Source of the DNA: an uncultured Porphyromonadaceae bacterium
GTDB lineage: Bacteria; Bacteroidota; Bacteroidia; Bacteroidales; Muribaculaceae
Direction: 5' to 3'
Length of the DNA: 44,009 nucleotides
NCBI GenBank assembly: GCA_946553045.1
Contig: CAMNRO010000022.1
Span: 1-44,009 of the forward strand
The notes under the pieces were generated by a model, which worked only from the letters and a program-made list of their open reading frames with translations, was not told the DNA's origin and ran no database searches. Shown here piece by piece: positions 1 through 7,746 of this stretch (position 1 is the first letter of the stretch; the number at the start of each line of letters is the position of its first letter). The position numbers and the translations under genes were made by a program.

Positions 1-71
1 TCCCCTGAGGAGGAGTGAGAAAATGCCCGTTGCACTTCTTATCGGAATTTTTCCTCGCCCCTAAAAAGAAT

Positions 72-102
72 TTTGCCATATTAGATTATATGAGTATTTT
101 TG
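72..102 (+). promoter_or_regulatory. Bacteroidota-type promoter for the GH31 gene
   Basis: A TTTG box at 72-75 is followed after 19 bp by TATTTTTG at 95-102, a full match to the Bacteroidota -33/-7 pattern (TTTG, 19-21 bp, TAnnTTTG). Transcription would start near 109, about 20 bases before the start codon. The 70 bp to its left hold no recognisable gene, only a CCTCGCC CCTAAAA word at 53-66 that recurs inverted at 42645-42658. Inferred from pattern only. Confidence 0.6.
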
Positions 103-127
103 TATATCATACTTTAAATAGACTTAA

Positions 128-2437
128 ATGAATCTAAAAGCCTTTATATCGGGCGTTTTTATAGCCGTGAGCATACTCTGCACCACTGCGCAGACTCTCA
201 CCCACATATATCCCGACGGCCGAACGGCCACTGTTACTGCGATGTCGCCGTCTATCGTACGCGTAGACAATGTCGCAAAAGGCGAGAACATCGCTCCCGA
301 GCAATCGGTTCTGGCAATGCCTACGGGCGATTTCTCTGTAGGCTCAAACATACGCTTCAGCTTCGGTCCAGACGGCTCGCTCCATATCACCACTCCGCTC
401 AACAGCCTCGTTGACCCTGGTACACGCGACTGCAACGACGGCCTCACCGAGACATCGCTTCTCATAGGCGAGCACGGCACATGGCGCGGAGGCGGCGAGC
501 GCGGCCACAGCATAGCCATGAGCGGCGACACCCTCGTGATGTACAACCGTCAGAACTACGGCTATACCGGCTCCGACCCGCGCATAAAGCAGATGAACAT
601 CACCATGCCCGTGGTGCTCTCCGACCGCGGTTTCGCCCTCGTTTTCGACGACTATGCCGCCGCAGAGCTTATTTTAGGAAATCCGGTCAAATATATCACC
701 GAGAGCCGCAAACCAGTAAGCTACTACTACGTCTACGGCGCAACACCCGCCGAACTCACCCGCAATCTTACCGAACTGACCGGCCGTCAGCCTCTTCCGC
801 CGATGTGGGCGCTCGGATATATCACCTCTAAATACGGCTACCGCACCCAGGCAGAGACAGAAGGCACCGTCGACACCCTCAAACAGGCCGGATACCCCCT
901 CGACGGTATAGTGCTCGACCTCTACTGGTACGGCAAAGAGGAGGATATGGGCCGACTCGCGTGGGACCCCGAGCAATGGCCCGACGCCAAAGGCATGCTT
1001 GCCTCGCTGAAAGACCGCGGAGTCAACACCGTTGCCATATCGCAGCCCTATGTGATACGCGATGGCCGAGGAGCGGCCAACTACGACTCGCTCAGCGCTG
1101 CCGGAGCACTGCTGCGCGATGCCTCCGGCGCCGTACAGCCGGTCGAAATATGGGTCGGAAAAGGCGCCATGCTCGATGTATCGTCGCCGCGCGACCGCCA
1201 GTGGCTGTCCGAACGATACCGCCGGCTCACCGACATGGGCATGGGCGGCTGGTGGGGTGACCTCGGCGAGCCCGAAGTGCATCCCGAAGGCGGTGTGCAT
1301 GCCAACGGTCTTCCCGCACGCCTCTATCACAACAAATATGGCAACGACTGGAGCGAAATAATAGCCAATCTTTATGAATCGAAATATCCCGACCGACGCC
1401 TGATGACCCTCATGCGCGGCGGCACAACAGGCCTGCAGCGTTTCTCGGTCTTCCCGTGGAGCACCGACGTATCGCGCTCATGGGGCGGACTTGAGCCTCA
1501 GATACGCATAATGCTCAACTCTGGCCTCAGCGGTCTCGGCTATATGGCCAGCGACCTCGGCGGTTTTGCCGTGGGCGACGAGGCATACATACCCGAGCTA
1601 TATCTGCGATGGCTGCAACTAGGCCTGTTCTCGCCGGTATTCCGCACACATGGCACCAAATTCGCCGAGCCATACCACTATCCGATGTATGAAAAGGAAC
1701 TCCTCCAGCTGGTGAAAGACCGCTACCGCTGGCTGCCATACAACTACACTCTCGCCTACGAAAACAGCACCAAAGGCTGGCCTCTGGTACGCCCGCTCGA
1801 CTTCCACGGCGACAAGGGCCAGGGCACAGACGACGAATTTCTGTGGGGGCGCGACGTCCTCGTGGCACCGGTGCTGACCGAAGGTGCCCGCTCGCGCAAT
1901 GTCTATCTACCCGGAGGCTCGCGCTGGATAGACATGAACAACACCGAATCTGTCTATGCCGGCGGAAGCACAGCGGCGGCGTATCCTGCGCCTCTGGGCA
2001 CGCTGCCCGTCTTCGTGCGTGCCGGAGCCTTCATTCCGACAGCCGACTACAGCATGGACAATACAGGCGATTACCGCGCCGACCGCTTCACTATCAATTA
2101 CTACCCTCTACCCGACGTGAAGAGCAGCTACACTCTCTACGACGACAACCGCATGACTCCCGGCACCATAGAGCGCGGACAGTATCGCCTCATAAACTTC
2201 GAGGGTAAGGACAGCGCCAAAAAGACAAGCATACGAATCTCTTCGGAAGGCACATATCCTGGCGCTCCTGCAATAGTCGAACTCACATTCAAGGTAAACT
2301 GCCAGGGTGCAGCGCCCCGCACTGTGAAGGCCGGCAAGGAAATACTCCAATACCGCTACGACCCCAAGGCGCGCACGGTCGAATTTACCGTGCGCTACAC
2401 TCCGGGCTCACGCACCGATATCACAGTTAATAAGTAA
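128..2437 (+). CDS. secreted GH31 family alpha-glycosidase
   Basis: Predicted exported glycoside hydrolase of family 31 (alpha-glucosidase, alpha-xylosidase or transglucosylase; retaining mechanism). A signal peptide covers about residues 1-22. The catalytic barrel holds the nucleophile motif WWGDLGEPE with Asp378, and the acid/base motif FPWSTDVSRSW with Asp447; the conserved SDLGGF and FRTHGT segments follow. The last 100 or so residues look like the C-terminal beta domains usual in GH31. The length of 769 residues suits the family. The WGDLGEPE form of the nucleophile motif recalls the subgroup containing alpha-transglucosylases, so hydrolysis versus glucosyl transfer is open. The gene has its own promoter and is not part of the galactan locus. 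Its final codons and stop (TAA at 2435-2437) lie inside a 7-bp repeat array. Confidence 0.9.
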   Translation: MNLKAFISGVFIAVSILCTTAQTLTHIYPDGRTATVTAMSPSIVRVDNVAKGENIAPEQSVLAMPTGDFSVGSNIRFSFGPDGSLHITTPLNSLVDPGTRDCNDGLTETSLLIGEHGTWRGGGERGHSIAMSGDTLVMYNRQNYGYTGSDPRIKQMNITMPVVLSDRGFALVFDDYAAAELILGNPVKYITESRKPVSYYYVYGATPAELTRNLTELTGRQPLPPMWALGYITSKYGYRTQAETEGTVDTLKQAGYPLDGIVLDLYWYGKEEDMGRLAWDPEQWPDAKGMLASLKDRGVNTVAISQPYVIRDGRGAANYDSLSAAGALLRDASGAVQPVEIWVGKGAMLDVSSPRDRQWLSERYRRLTDMGMGGWWGDLGEPEVHPEGGVHANGLPARLYHNKYGNDWSEIIANLYESKYPDRRLMTLMRGGTTGLQRFSVFPWSTDVSRSWGGLEPQIRIMLNSGLSGLGYMASDLGGFAVGDEAYIPELYLRWLQLGLFSPVFRTHGTKFAEPYHYPMYEKELLQLVKDRYRWLPYNYTLAYENSTKGWPLVRPLDFHGDKGQGTDDEFLWGRDVLVAPVLTEGARSRNVYLPGGSRWIDMNNTESVYAGGSTAAAYPAPLGTLPVFVRAGAFIPTADYSMDNTGDYRADRFTINYYPLPDVKSSYTLYDDNRMTPGTIERGQYRLINFEGKDSAKKTSIRISSEGTYPGAPAIVELTFKVNCQGAAPRTVKAGKEILQYRYDPKARTVEFTVRYTPGSRTDITVNK

Positions 2438-2462
2438 TAAGTGATAAGGAATAAGAAATAAA
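2428..2462. repeat. heptanucleotide array (TAATAAG type)
   Basis: Five consecutive 7-bp words in register, consensus (T/G)AATAAG, starting within the last two codons of the GH31 gene and running into the gap before ribE. The second word supplies the GH31 stop codon. See the array finding. Confidence 0.75.
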
Positions 2463-2482
2463 TTAAGATATAACATCAGAAT

Positions 2483-3094
2483 ATGTTTTCAGGAATAGTA
2501 GAAGAAGCGGCCCGTGTGACGGGCGTCAGCCGCGATGGCGGAAATATCGAACTGACTATCAGCTGTTCGTTTGCCGATGAGCTCCACGTAGACCAGTCTG
2601 TGGCTCATAACGGCGTGTGCCTCACCGTGACCGAAGTGCGCCCCGACCGCACATATACCGTCACCGCAATCCGCGAGACCCTCGACCGCTCCAATCTCGG
2701 TCTTCTCAAAGAAGGCGACCTTGTGAACCTCGAGCGCTCCATGATTATGAACGGCCGCCTCGACGGCCACATCGTGCAGGGTCATGTCGACACCACGGCT
2801 GTCTGCACCGCCGTAGAAGAGGCCGACGGCAGCACATACTTCACTTTCGAATACAATGTGCCCCGCGAAATGGCTCTCAAGGGCTATATGACCGTCGAAA
2901 AAGGCTCGGTGACAGTAAACGGCGTGAGCCTCACCGTGTGCGACAGCACCGTGTCGAGCTTCCGCGTGGCCATCATACCCTACACCTTCGAGCACACCAA
3001 TTTCTGCAAAATCGAAAAAGGCTCGGTGGTAAACCTCGAATTCGACATCATCGGCAAGTATCTTGCCCGTCTTCAGGAGCTTAAAGAGGCTTAA
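2483..3094 (+). CDS. ribE: riboflavin synthase, alpha subunit
   Basis: Catalyses the dismutation of two 6,7-dimethyl-8-ribityllumazine molecules into riboflavin and a pyrimidinedione, the last step of riboflavin synthesis; cytosolic trimer. The N-terminal MFSGIVEE is the family signature. The 203 residues form two lumazine-binding repeats, about 1-97 and 98-200, each with a GSV(T)VNG / SVAHNGVCLTV-like stretch; the repeat boundary shows the NGRLDGHIVQGHVD motif. Length is normal. Only 45 bp separate it from the GH31 gene, too little for an FMN riboswitch. It is followed after 18 bp by the DUF2851 gene, so the two are probably cotranscribed. Confidence 0.95.
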   Translation: MFSGIVEEAARVTGVSRDGGNIELTISCSFADELHVDQSVAHNGVCLTVTEVRPDRTYTVTAIRETLDRSNLGLLKEGDLVNLERSMIMNGRLDGHIVQGHVDTTAVCTAVEEADGSTYFTFEYNVPREMALKGYMTVEKGSVTVNGVSLTVCDSTVSSFRVAIIPYTFEHTNFCKIEKGSVVNLEFDIIGKYLARLQELKEA

Positions 3095-3112
3095 AAGACT
3101 CTCGGCAGAGTC

Positions 3113-4399
3113 ATGGAGAAACTCATGCAGTACGTGTGGCAGCACCGCCTCTGGCCGGCGGCGCACATGACTGCGGTCTCCGGCGAACGAATCGACATCA
3201 TCGACCCCGGGCTGCTGAACACCGGCTCGGGGCCCGATTTTTTCAATGCCAAGATACGTATCGGCGACAGAATGTGGGCCGGAAACGTAGAGATACACGT
3301 GCGTGCCTCCGACTGGCAGCGCCACGGCCACAGCGCCGACAGCGCATACGACAGCGTGATTCTGCATGTGGTAGGCACCGACGACACGCGGATTTGCCGC
3401 CCCGACGGACGCGAGATTCCGCAACTCGTCATGGCCTGCGACCCCGCATTCCGAAGGCATTACGACGAACTCGTGAACCGTTACGCCGACGGGCCTGCCT
3501 GCGCCGCATATCTCCCTGGTTTCACATCGCTGCATGTGGCCGACTGGCTGTCGGCGCTCGCTTTCGAGCGGCTTTACCGCAAGAGCGACCATGCAGCCTC
3601 TCTGGCCGACCGTTTCGAGGGCGACTGGACAGCCGCCGTATATGTGCTTCTGGCCCGAGCCCTCGGTTTCGGCACTAACGCCGAGCCATTCGAGCGTCTG
3701 GCCCTGTCGCTGCCCCTGCGCGTGCTCATGAAGCACGCCGATTCGCCCCTGTCTGTCGAGGCCATGCTCTTCGGACAGTCAGGATTTCTCGACGAGGCCC
3801 CTGCCTCCGACCCCTACTGCGCACGCCTGAAAGAGGAATATGCCTTCATGAGCGCCAAATTCGGACTTCAGGCACCGCGCAATCTCGGCTGGAAAACAGG
3901 GCGCATACGCCCCCAGAATCTGCCCCACCGGCGCATAGCCCTCCTTGCGGCGATGATATCGGGCGGCTTCAGAGCGGGCTATGGGGTATTTGACGTCAAA
4001 GATGTGGCAACGGCGAGAGCACTCTTCGACACTGCGCCGTCAGACTACTGGCGCCGACGCTACAGCCTCGGCGGCGCGCAGGATGCGCGCGTTCCCCGCG
4101 TGCTCAGCGACGCCTCGATAGCTTCGCTGATTATCAATGTCGTGGTTCCGGCGCTGTCGGCCTACGGCAACCGCTACGGACAACCCGAGCTCCACGAACG
4201 CGCCATCGACATACTATCTGCCCTGCCGCCCGAAAACAACTCTGTCGTTCGCGCCTTCACCGACGCCGCTATTGAATGCCGCGACGCCTTTTCGAGCCAG
4301 GCTCTCATCGAACTGAGGCGCAGCTACTGCGACCCCCGCAAATGCCTCTACTGCCGCTTCGGCCACCGAATCCTCTCCCGCAAAGCAATCCTAAAATAA
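3113..4399 (+). CDS. DUF2851 family protein
   Basis: A 428-residue protein of the DUF2851 family, which is widespread in Bacteroidota and has no settled function. The recognisable N-terminal block includes LNTGSGPDFFNAKIRIGD and WAGNVEIHVRASDW, which define the family. There is no signal peptide or membrane segment, so it is probably cytosolic. The C-terminus carries a small cysteine cluster (Cys406, Cys411, Cys414 in the pattern CDPRKCLYC), which could bind a metal, though this is inference. It sits between ribE and thyA in a same-strand group. The base after its stop codon begins a heptamer array that fills the gap to thyA. Confidence 0.85.
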   Translation: MEKLMQYVWQHRLWPAAHMTAVSGERIDIIDPGLLNTGSGPDFFNAKIRIGDRMWAGNVEIHVRASDWQRHGHSADSAYDSVILHVVGTDDTRICRPDGREIPQLVMACDPAFRRHYDELVNRYADGPACAAYLPGFTSLHVADWLSALAFERLYRKSDHAASLADRFEGDWTAAVYVLLARALGFGTNAEPFERLALSLPLRVLMKHADSPLSVEAMLFGQSGFLDEAPASDPYCARLKEEYAFMSAKFGLQAPRNLGWKTGRIRPQNLPHRRIALLAAMISGGFRAGYGVFDVKDVATARALFDTAPSDYWRRRYSLGGAQDARVPRVLSDASIASLIINVVVPALSAYGNRYGQPELHERAIDILSALPPENNSVVRAFTDAAIECRDAFSSQALIELRRSYCDPRKCLYCRFGHRILSRKAILK

Positions 4400-4479
4400 T
4401 TAGGAGTTAGAAATTAGGAGTTAGTAGTTGCTAATTCCTCATTTCCAACAACTAACTTCTAACTTGTAATTTCTAACTG
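4400..4479. repeat. heptanucleotide array, two opposing halves
   Basis: Four 7-bp words of the form TTAGnAG (4400-4427) are followed by seven 7-bp words of the complementary type CTAAnTT (4431-4479), all in register within each half. The array occupies the whole gap between the DUF2851 stop and thyA except the last 4 bp. The two halves could pair as a long imperfect hairpin in RNA. Confidence 0.85.
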
Positions 4480-4483
4480 AAAA

Positions 4484-5278
4484 ATGAAGCAATATCAAGA
4501 ACTTTTAAAGCATATACTCGAGCACGGCACCGTCAAGACCGACCGCACAGGCACCGGAACCATATCGGTGTTCGGCTATCAGATGAGATTCAATCTTGCC
4601 GACGGTTTTCCGCTCGTAACCACAAAAAAACTGCATCTCAAGTCGATAATACACGAATTGCTGTGGTTTCTTGCCGGCGACACCAATGTGCGCTATCTCC
4701 AGGAGAACGGCGTGCGCATATGGAACGAATGGGCCGACCCCGACGGCAATCTCGGCCATATCTACGGCTACCAGTGGCGCTCATGGCCCGACTACGACGG
4801 AAGCACTATCGACCAGATAGCCGAAGCCATCGAAACGATAAAGCACAATCCCGACTCGCGCCGGATAATAGTGAGCGCATGGAATGTAGCCGACCTCAAG
4901 AACATGAATCTGCCGCCGTGCCACGCCTTCTTCCAGTTCTATGTGGCCGACGGCAAGCTCAGCCTGCAGCTATACCAGCGCAGCGCCGACTGCTTCCTCG
5001 GCGTGCCATTCAACATCGCCTCATATGCCCTGCTGCTCATGATGGCGGCCCAGGTGACTGGTCTCGAAGTCGGCGATTTCGTGCACACTCTCGGCGACGC
5101 CCACCTCTACCTCAACCATCTCGACCAGGCCCGTCTGCAGCTCACTCGCGAGCCCCGCTCGCTGCCGCGAATGGTTATCAACCCCGAAGTAAAGAGCATT
5201 TTCGACTTCAAATATAGCGATTTCACCCTCGAGGGTTACGACCCTCACCCACACATCAAAGCTGAAGTAAGCGTATGA
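4484..5278 (+). CDS. thyA: thymidylate synthase
   Basis: Methylates dUMP to dTMP with 5,10-methylene-tetrahydrofolate, releasing dihydrofolate; cytosolic homodimer. The 264-residue length and catalytic Cys146 in [10 protein letters not shown] match the classical ThyA form exactly. Other conserved parts are KTDRTGTGT near the N-terminus (phosphate-binding Arg), [20 protein letters not shown] (dUMP and folate site) and the C-terminal HIKAEVSV. Its stop overlaps the folA start (ATGA), coupling production of dihydrofolate with its reduction. The start codon follows a heptamer array by 4 bp with no Shine-Dalgarno sequence. Confidence 0.97.
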   Translation: MKQYQELLKHILEHGTVKTDRTGTGTISVFGYQMRFNLADGFPLVTTKKLHLKSIIHELLWFLAGDTNVRYLQENGVRIWNEWADPDGNLGHIYGYQWRSWPDYDGSTIDQIAEAIETIKHNPDSRRIIVSAWNVADLKNMNLPPCHAFFQFYVADGKLSLQLYQRSADCFLGVPFNIASYALLLMMAAQVTGLEVGDFVHTLGDAHLYLNHLDQARLQLTREPRSLPRMVINPEVKSIFDFKYSDFTLEGYDPHPHIKAEVSV

Positions 5279-5745
5279 TACACATTATAGTAGCCATAGA
5301 CCGCAAAGGCGCCATAGGCAAGAACGGCGACCTTCTTTTCCATCTCCGCGACGATCTTCGCCGCTTCAAGGCCATTACAATGGGCAATACGCTTGTGATG
5401 GGCCGCAAGACTTTCGATTCGCTCCCGGGAGGCGCTCTTCCCGGGAGGCGCAATATTGTGATAACGCGCTCGGAAGATTTCTCGGCACCCGGCGTCGAGA
5501 CAGCGAAATCGCCCGATGAGGCACTCGCCATGGCCGCCGCAGGGCCCGGCGACACATTCATCATCGGCGGTGGACAGATATACGCCGCCACTCTGCCCCT
5601 GGCCGACGTCCTCGACCTCACTGTCGTAGACCGCGAAGCCCCTGAAGCCGACACTTTCTTCCCCGTCATAGACCTCGACGCTTACCGCATTACAGCACTC
5701 GACCGCCGCGACGGCTTCTCCTTCATCACCCTGACAAGAGATTAG
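5275..5745 (+). CDS. folA: dihydrofolate reductase
   Basis: NADPH-dependent reduction of dihydrofolate to tetrahydrofolate, needed to regenerate the folate oxidised by ThyA. The 156-residue protein shows the family order: [16 protein letters not shown] (substrate loop), the acidic residue in [29 protein letters not shown], and the [10 protein letters not shown] nucleotide-binding block. It overlaps thyA by 4 bp. Its TAG stop at 5743-5745 is part of the first TTAGGAGG word of an octamer array. Confidence 0.96.
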   Translation: MIHIIVAIDRKGAIGKNGDLLFHLRDDLRRFKAITMGNTLVMGRKTFDSLPGGALPGRRNIVITRSEDFSAPGVETAKSPDEALAMAAAGPGDTFIIGGGQIYAATLPLADVLDLTVVDREAPEADTFFPVIDLDAYRITALDRRDGFSFITLTRD

Positions 5746-5936
5746 GAGGTTAGGAAGTTAAGATGTTAGGAGATTAGGAGAGTTGGGAAGTTAGGAGGTT
5801 AGGATAGTAAGAGATTAGGGAAGTAGGAAGAAAGGCCCGTCAGCCCAACAGCCCGTCAGCCCAACAGCCCGTCAGCCCAACAGCCCGTCAGCTCAGCAGC
5901 CCAGCTGCCCGTCAGCCCAACCGCCCAGCTGCCTAA
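5742..5936. repeat. octanucleotide arrays, opposing halves between converging genes
   Basis: The left half (5742-5829) is a degenerate run of words near TTAGGAGG, mostly 8 bp with some 7 or 9. The right half (5841-5936) is twelve 8-bp words in perfect register, alternating at first between CAGCCCAA and CAGCCCGT and ending in CTGCCTAA. The first word contains the folA stop, the last contains the stop of the converging regulator gene. There are no spacers of CRISPR size. Confidence 0.9.
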
Positions 5937-7612
5937 ACGAGCGAGCGGATGACATCGTCGAGCGATTCGTCTTTTTCGAGGCCGAGCTGTTTACGGAGAC
6001 GCCAGCGGGCCTGCTTGACCGATTCGGGCCTGATAACCAGCAGACGGGCAATCTGACTGTTGTCGAGTCCTATATAGATATATGTAGCCAGTTTGACATA
6101 CGACTCCGACAAACCCGGGCAACGCTCGTTGAGACGCTGCACAAATTCGGGATTTACGGTTATGAACATTCGTCTGAAACTGTCGCGCTCTTCGGCTCCG
6201 GCAAGATGCATCTTCACTATATTCTGCAACAAGGCAGCTCCGGCAGAATCGATAGTTCCCTCCTTGCGCATGCGCCCGATTTCGTCTACTATCGACTGGA
6301 AGGTATTGTTCTTCTCTTCCATTGCCAGAGTCAGCGCAAGAAGATGCCTCTGCTCCTTCTCTATTTCGAGCCTATTATCGCGGCGCGCTATCTGGTCGCG
6401 CTGATATCGGCGATAGAAAAGGAAGAAAATGATACCAGCCACTACAAGAACCACGAATATCACGCCCAGATAATTGAGCTTCATCTTCTGCGCACGTTCG
6501 CGCTCGGCGGCAATAGCCAGCTGAATCTCACGCACATTCGAAAGACGCACCACATCGTCGCGCTGCATTTCCATATTGGCCGAATCGATATATAGCTCCA
6601 TCTGCTTGCGCATCTGCAGGGCACTGTCGATCTCTCCTTTAATTTCGAGCCGGGAAGCGTAGACGTCCAGAACAGAAGCCTTGTTCTCGTAGCTTGCAAC
6701 TGCCGGAAGACACGAATAGGCAATCTCGCTGTAGCACAGGCCCGAATCGGGCTGCTGTTTGACAAAAAAATACTTGCTCAGCATAGCTGTGTACAAGCCT
6801 TTGAGATCGCGGCGGCTATCGTCGTTTTTCACACCTCCGTATGCCTTGAAGAGCCATTCGATTTCATCGGTATGGGCATACAGATTGCGATATATCAGAT
6901 TTATTGTCGTACTGTCGCCCTCAAGGTCGTCGGAATCAAGCAATCCGAGCAGTATTTCGCGCCCTTCGCTGTCATTTCCGAGAATAAACTCCACATTGGC
7001 TATGTTTATTGAATTTTTCGACAACATCTTCCTGAAACCGATGTCCGAATTTATCTCATTGGCCTTCTTGAGATATTCGAGGCTCCGGGCATACTCTCCA
7101 ACATGATACAGCCTGCTTCCTAAATTGATATATGCCACAGCCGTCATCGGAACATCGCCGATGTCCTGGTAGAATCTCAGCTCCTCGTCGAGCTGACAAT
7201 ATGCCGTGGTTCCACCGATTCTTTCGAGCTGCCTGAGCAGCCCGCGCAAACGATTGAACTCATAAGGATACTTTGCCGAGTCGCAAACCTCATACGCATG
7301 CTTGATAACTTCGAGCGCCGAATCCGGATATCCGAGCCTCTGAAAAAGACGTCCGCGCCACAAGCCCATACGACAGACAACGGCAACGCTGTCGCCTTCG
7401 CGACCACGCGACATAGCCTCCTCAAGCGCGGCAATCTTCGAGGAAAGCGTCTCTACCGGTTCATATTCGACAAAGCCATATTCGAGCGACAAAGTCAGAC
7501 TGTCGGCAAGAGGCGAGACAGCCGTCCAGCGGAATGGTTCTATCCTGCGGTGACTGTCGGAACACGCCGACAGAAATATTAGCAAAAATGCAATGGGCAT
7601 CAGATTTTTCAT
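5933..7612 (-). CDS. membrane-anchored TPR protein with C-terminal LuxR-type HTH
   Basis: Probable regulator of a type common in Bacteroidota: an exported sensor part joined through one membrane helix to a cytosolic DNA-binding end. From the chosen start there is a lipoprotein-like leader (FLSACSD, Cys17), TPR-like helical repeats to about residue 330, a coiled segment, a membrane helix at about 380-402 (LNYLGVIFVVLVVAGIIFFL) followed by basic residues, a second coil, and a C-terminal HTH at about 500-559 (SESYVKLATYIYIGLDNSQIARLL). An ATG five codons upstream is less likely because it lies upstream of the -7 box. Divergent from two secreted proteins, which are candidate targets. Ligand unknown. 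Confidence 0.75.
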   Translation of the reverse strand: MKNLMPIAFLLIFLSACSDSHRRIEPFRWTAVSPLADSLTLSLEYGFVEYEPVETLSSKIAALEEAMSRGREGDSVAVVCRMGLWRGRLFQRLGYPDSALEVIKHAYEVCDSAKYPYEFNRLRGLLRQLERIGGTTAYCQLDEELRFYQDIGDVPMTAVAYINLGSRLYHVGEYARSLEYLKKANEINSDIGFRKMLSKNSINIANVEFILGNDSEGREILLGLLDSDDLEGDSTTINLIYRNLYAHTDEIEWLFKAYGGVKNDDSRRDLKGLYTAMLSKYFFVKQQPDSGLCYSEIAYSCLPAVASYENKASVLDVYASRLEIKGEIDSALQMRKQMELYIDSANMEMQRDDVVRLSNVREIQLAIAAERERAQKMKLNYLGVIFVVLVVAGIIFFLFYRRYQRDQIARRDNRLEIEKEQRHLLALTLAMEEKNNTFQSIVDEIGRMRKEGTIDSAGAALLQNIVKMHLAGAEERDSFRRMFITVNPEFVQRLNERCPGLSESYVKLATYIYIGLDNSQIARLLVIRPESVKQARWRLRKQLGLEKDESLDDVIRSLV

Positions 7613-7616
7613 AGCC

Positions 7617-7624
7617 CAAAGATA
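7617..7624 (-). promoter_or_regulatory. -7 element (TATCTTTG) of the TPR-HTH regulator
   Basis: On the minus strand TATCTTTG matches TAnnTTTG and ends 4 bases before the ATG of the regulator. A start of transcription 5-8 bases downstream would fall on or next to the ATG. The -33 region is weak (TTTA with a 22-bp spacer). Confidence 0.4.
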
Positions 7625-7659
7625 CATATTTTTTATTTAAACTTCCTAAAAGCCACGCT

Positions 7660-7681
7660 GTAGACCGCAAGTAGACCGCAA
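7660..7681. promoter_or_regulatory. perfect 11-bp tandem repeat, candidate operator
   Basis: Two back-to-back copies of GTAGACCGCAA lie between the regulator gene and the divergent secreted-protein gene, upstream of the -7 box of one and touching the likely -33 box of the other. The 11-bp period equals about one helical turn, so bound subunits would lie on one DNA face. Role inferred from position. Confidence 0.45.
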
Positions 7682-7684
7682 AAT

Positions 7685-7717
7685 GTTGCGTTTTTTATTT
7701 CAAATCGCACATCTTTG
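7685..7717 (+). promoter_or_regulatory. weak promoter for the secreted-protein pair
   Basis: GTTG at 7685-7688 and CATCTTTG at 7710-7717 are separated by 21 bp and each differ from the Bacteroidota consensus by one base. The 11-bp tandem repeat is immediately upstream. Confidence 0.35.
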
Positions 7718-7746
7718 CAAAAAGACACAACCAAAACTATCCGTAA

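Noticed and set aside
2438..2482. FMN riboswitch before riboflavin synthase
   Set aside because: The gap has only 45 bp, mostly heptamer array, and lacks the conserved FMN aptamer segments.
5742..5830. AGGAGG words as ribosome binding sites of unseen small genes
   Set aside because: No start codon with a meaningful frame follows the words, and the neighbouring gene converges from the other strand.
5841..5936. CRISPR-like repeat
   Set aside because: The unit is 8 bp, contiguous and without spacers; no cas gene is present. The same reasoning excludes 42672-42831.
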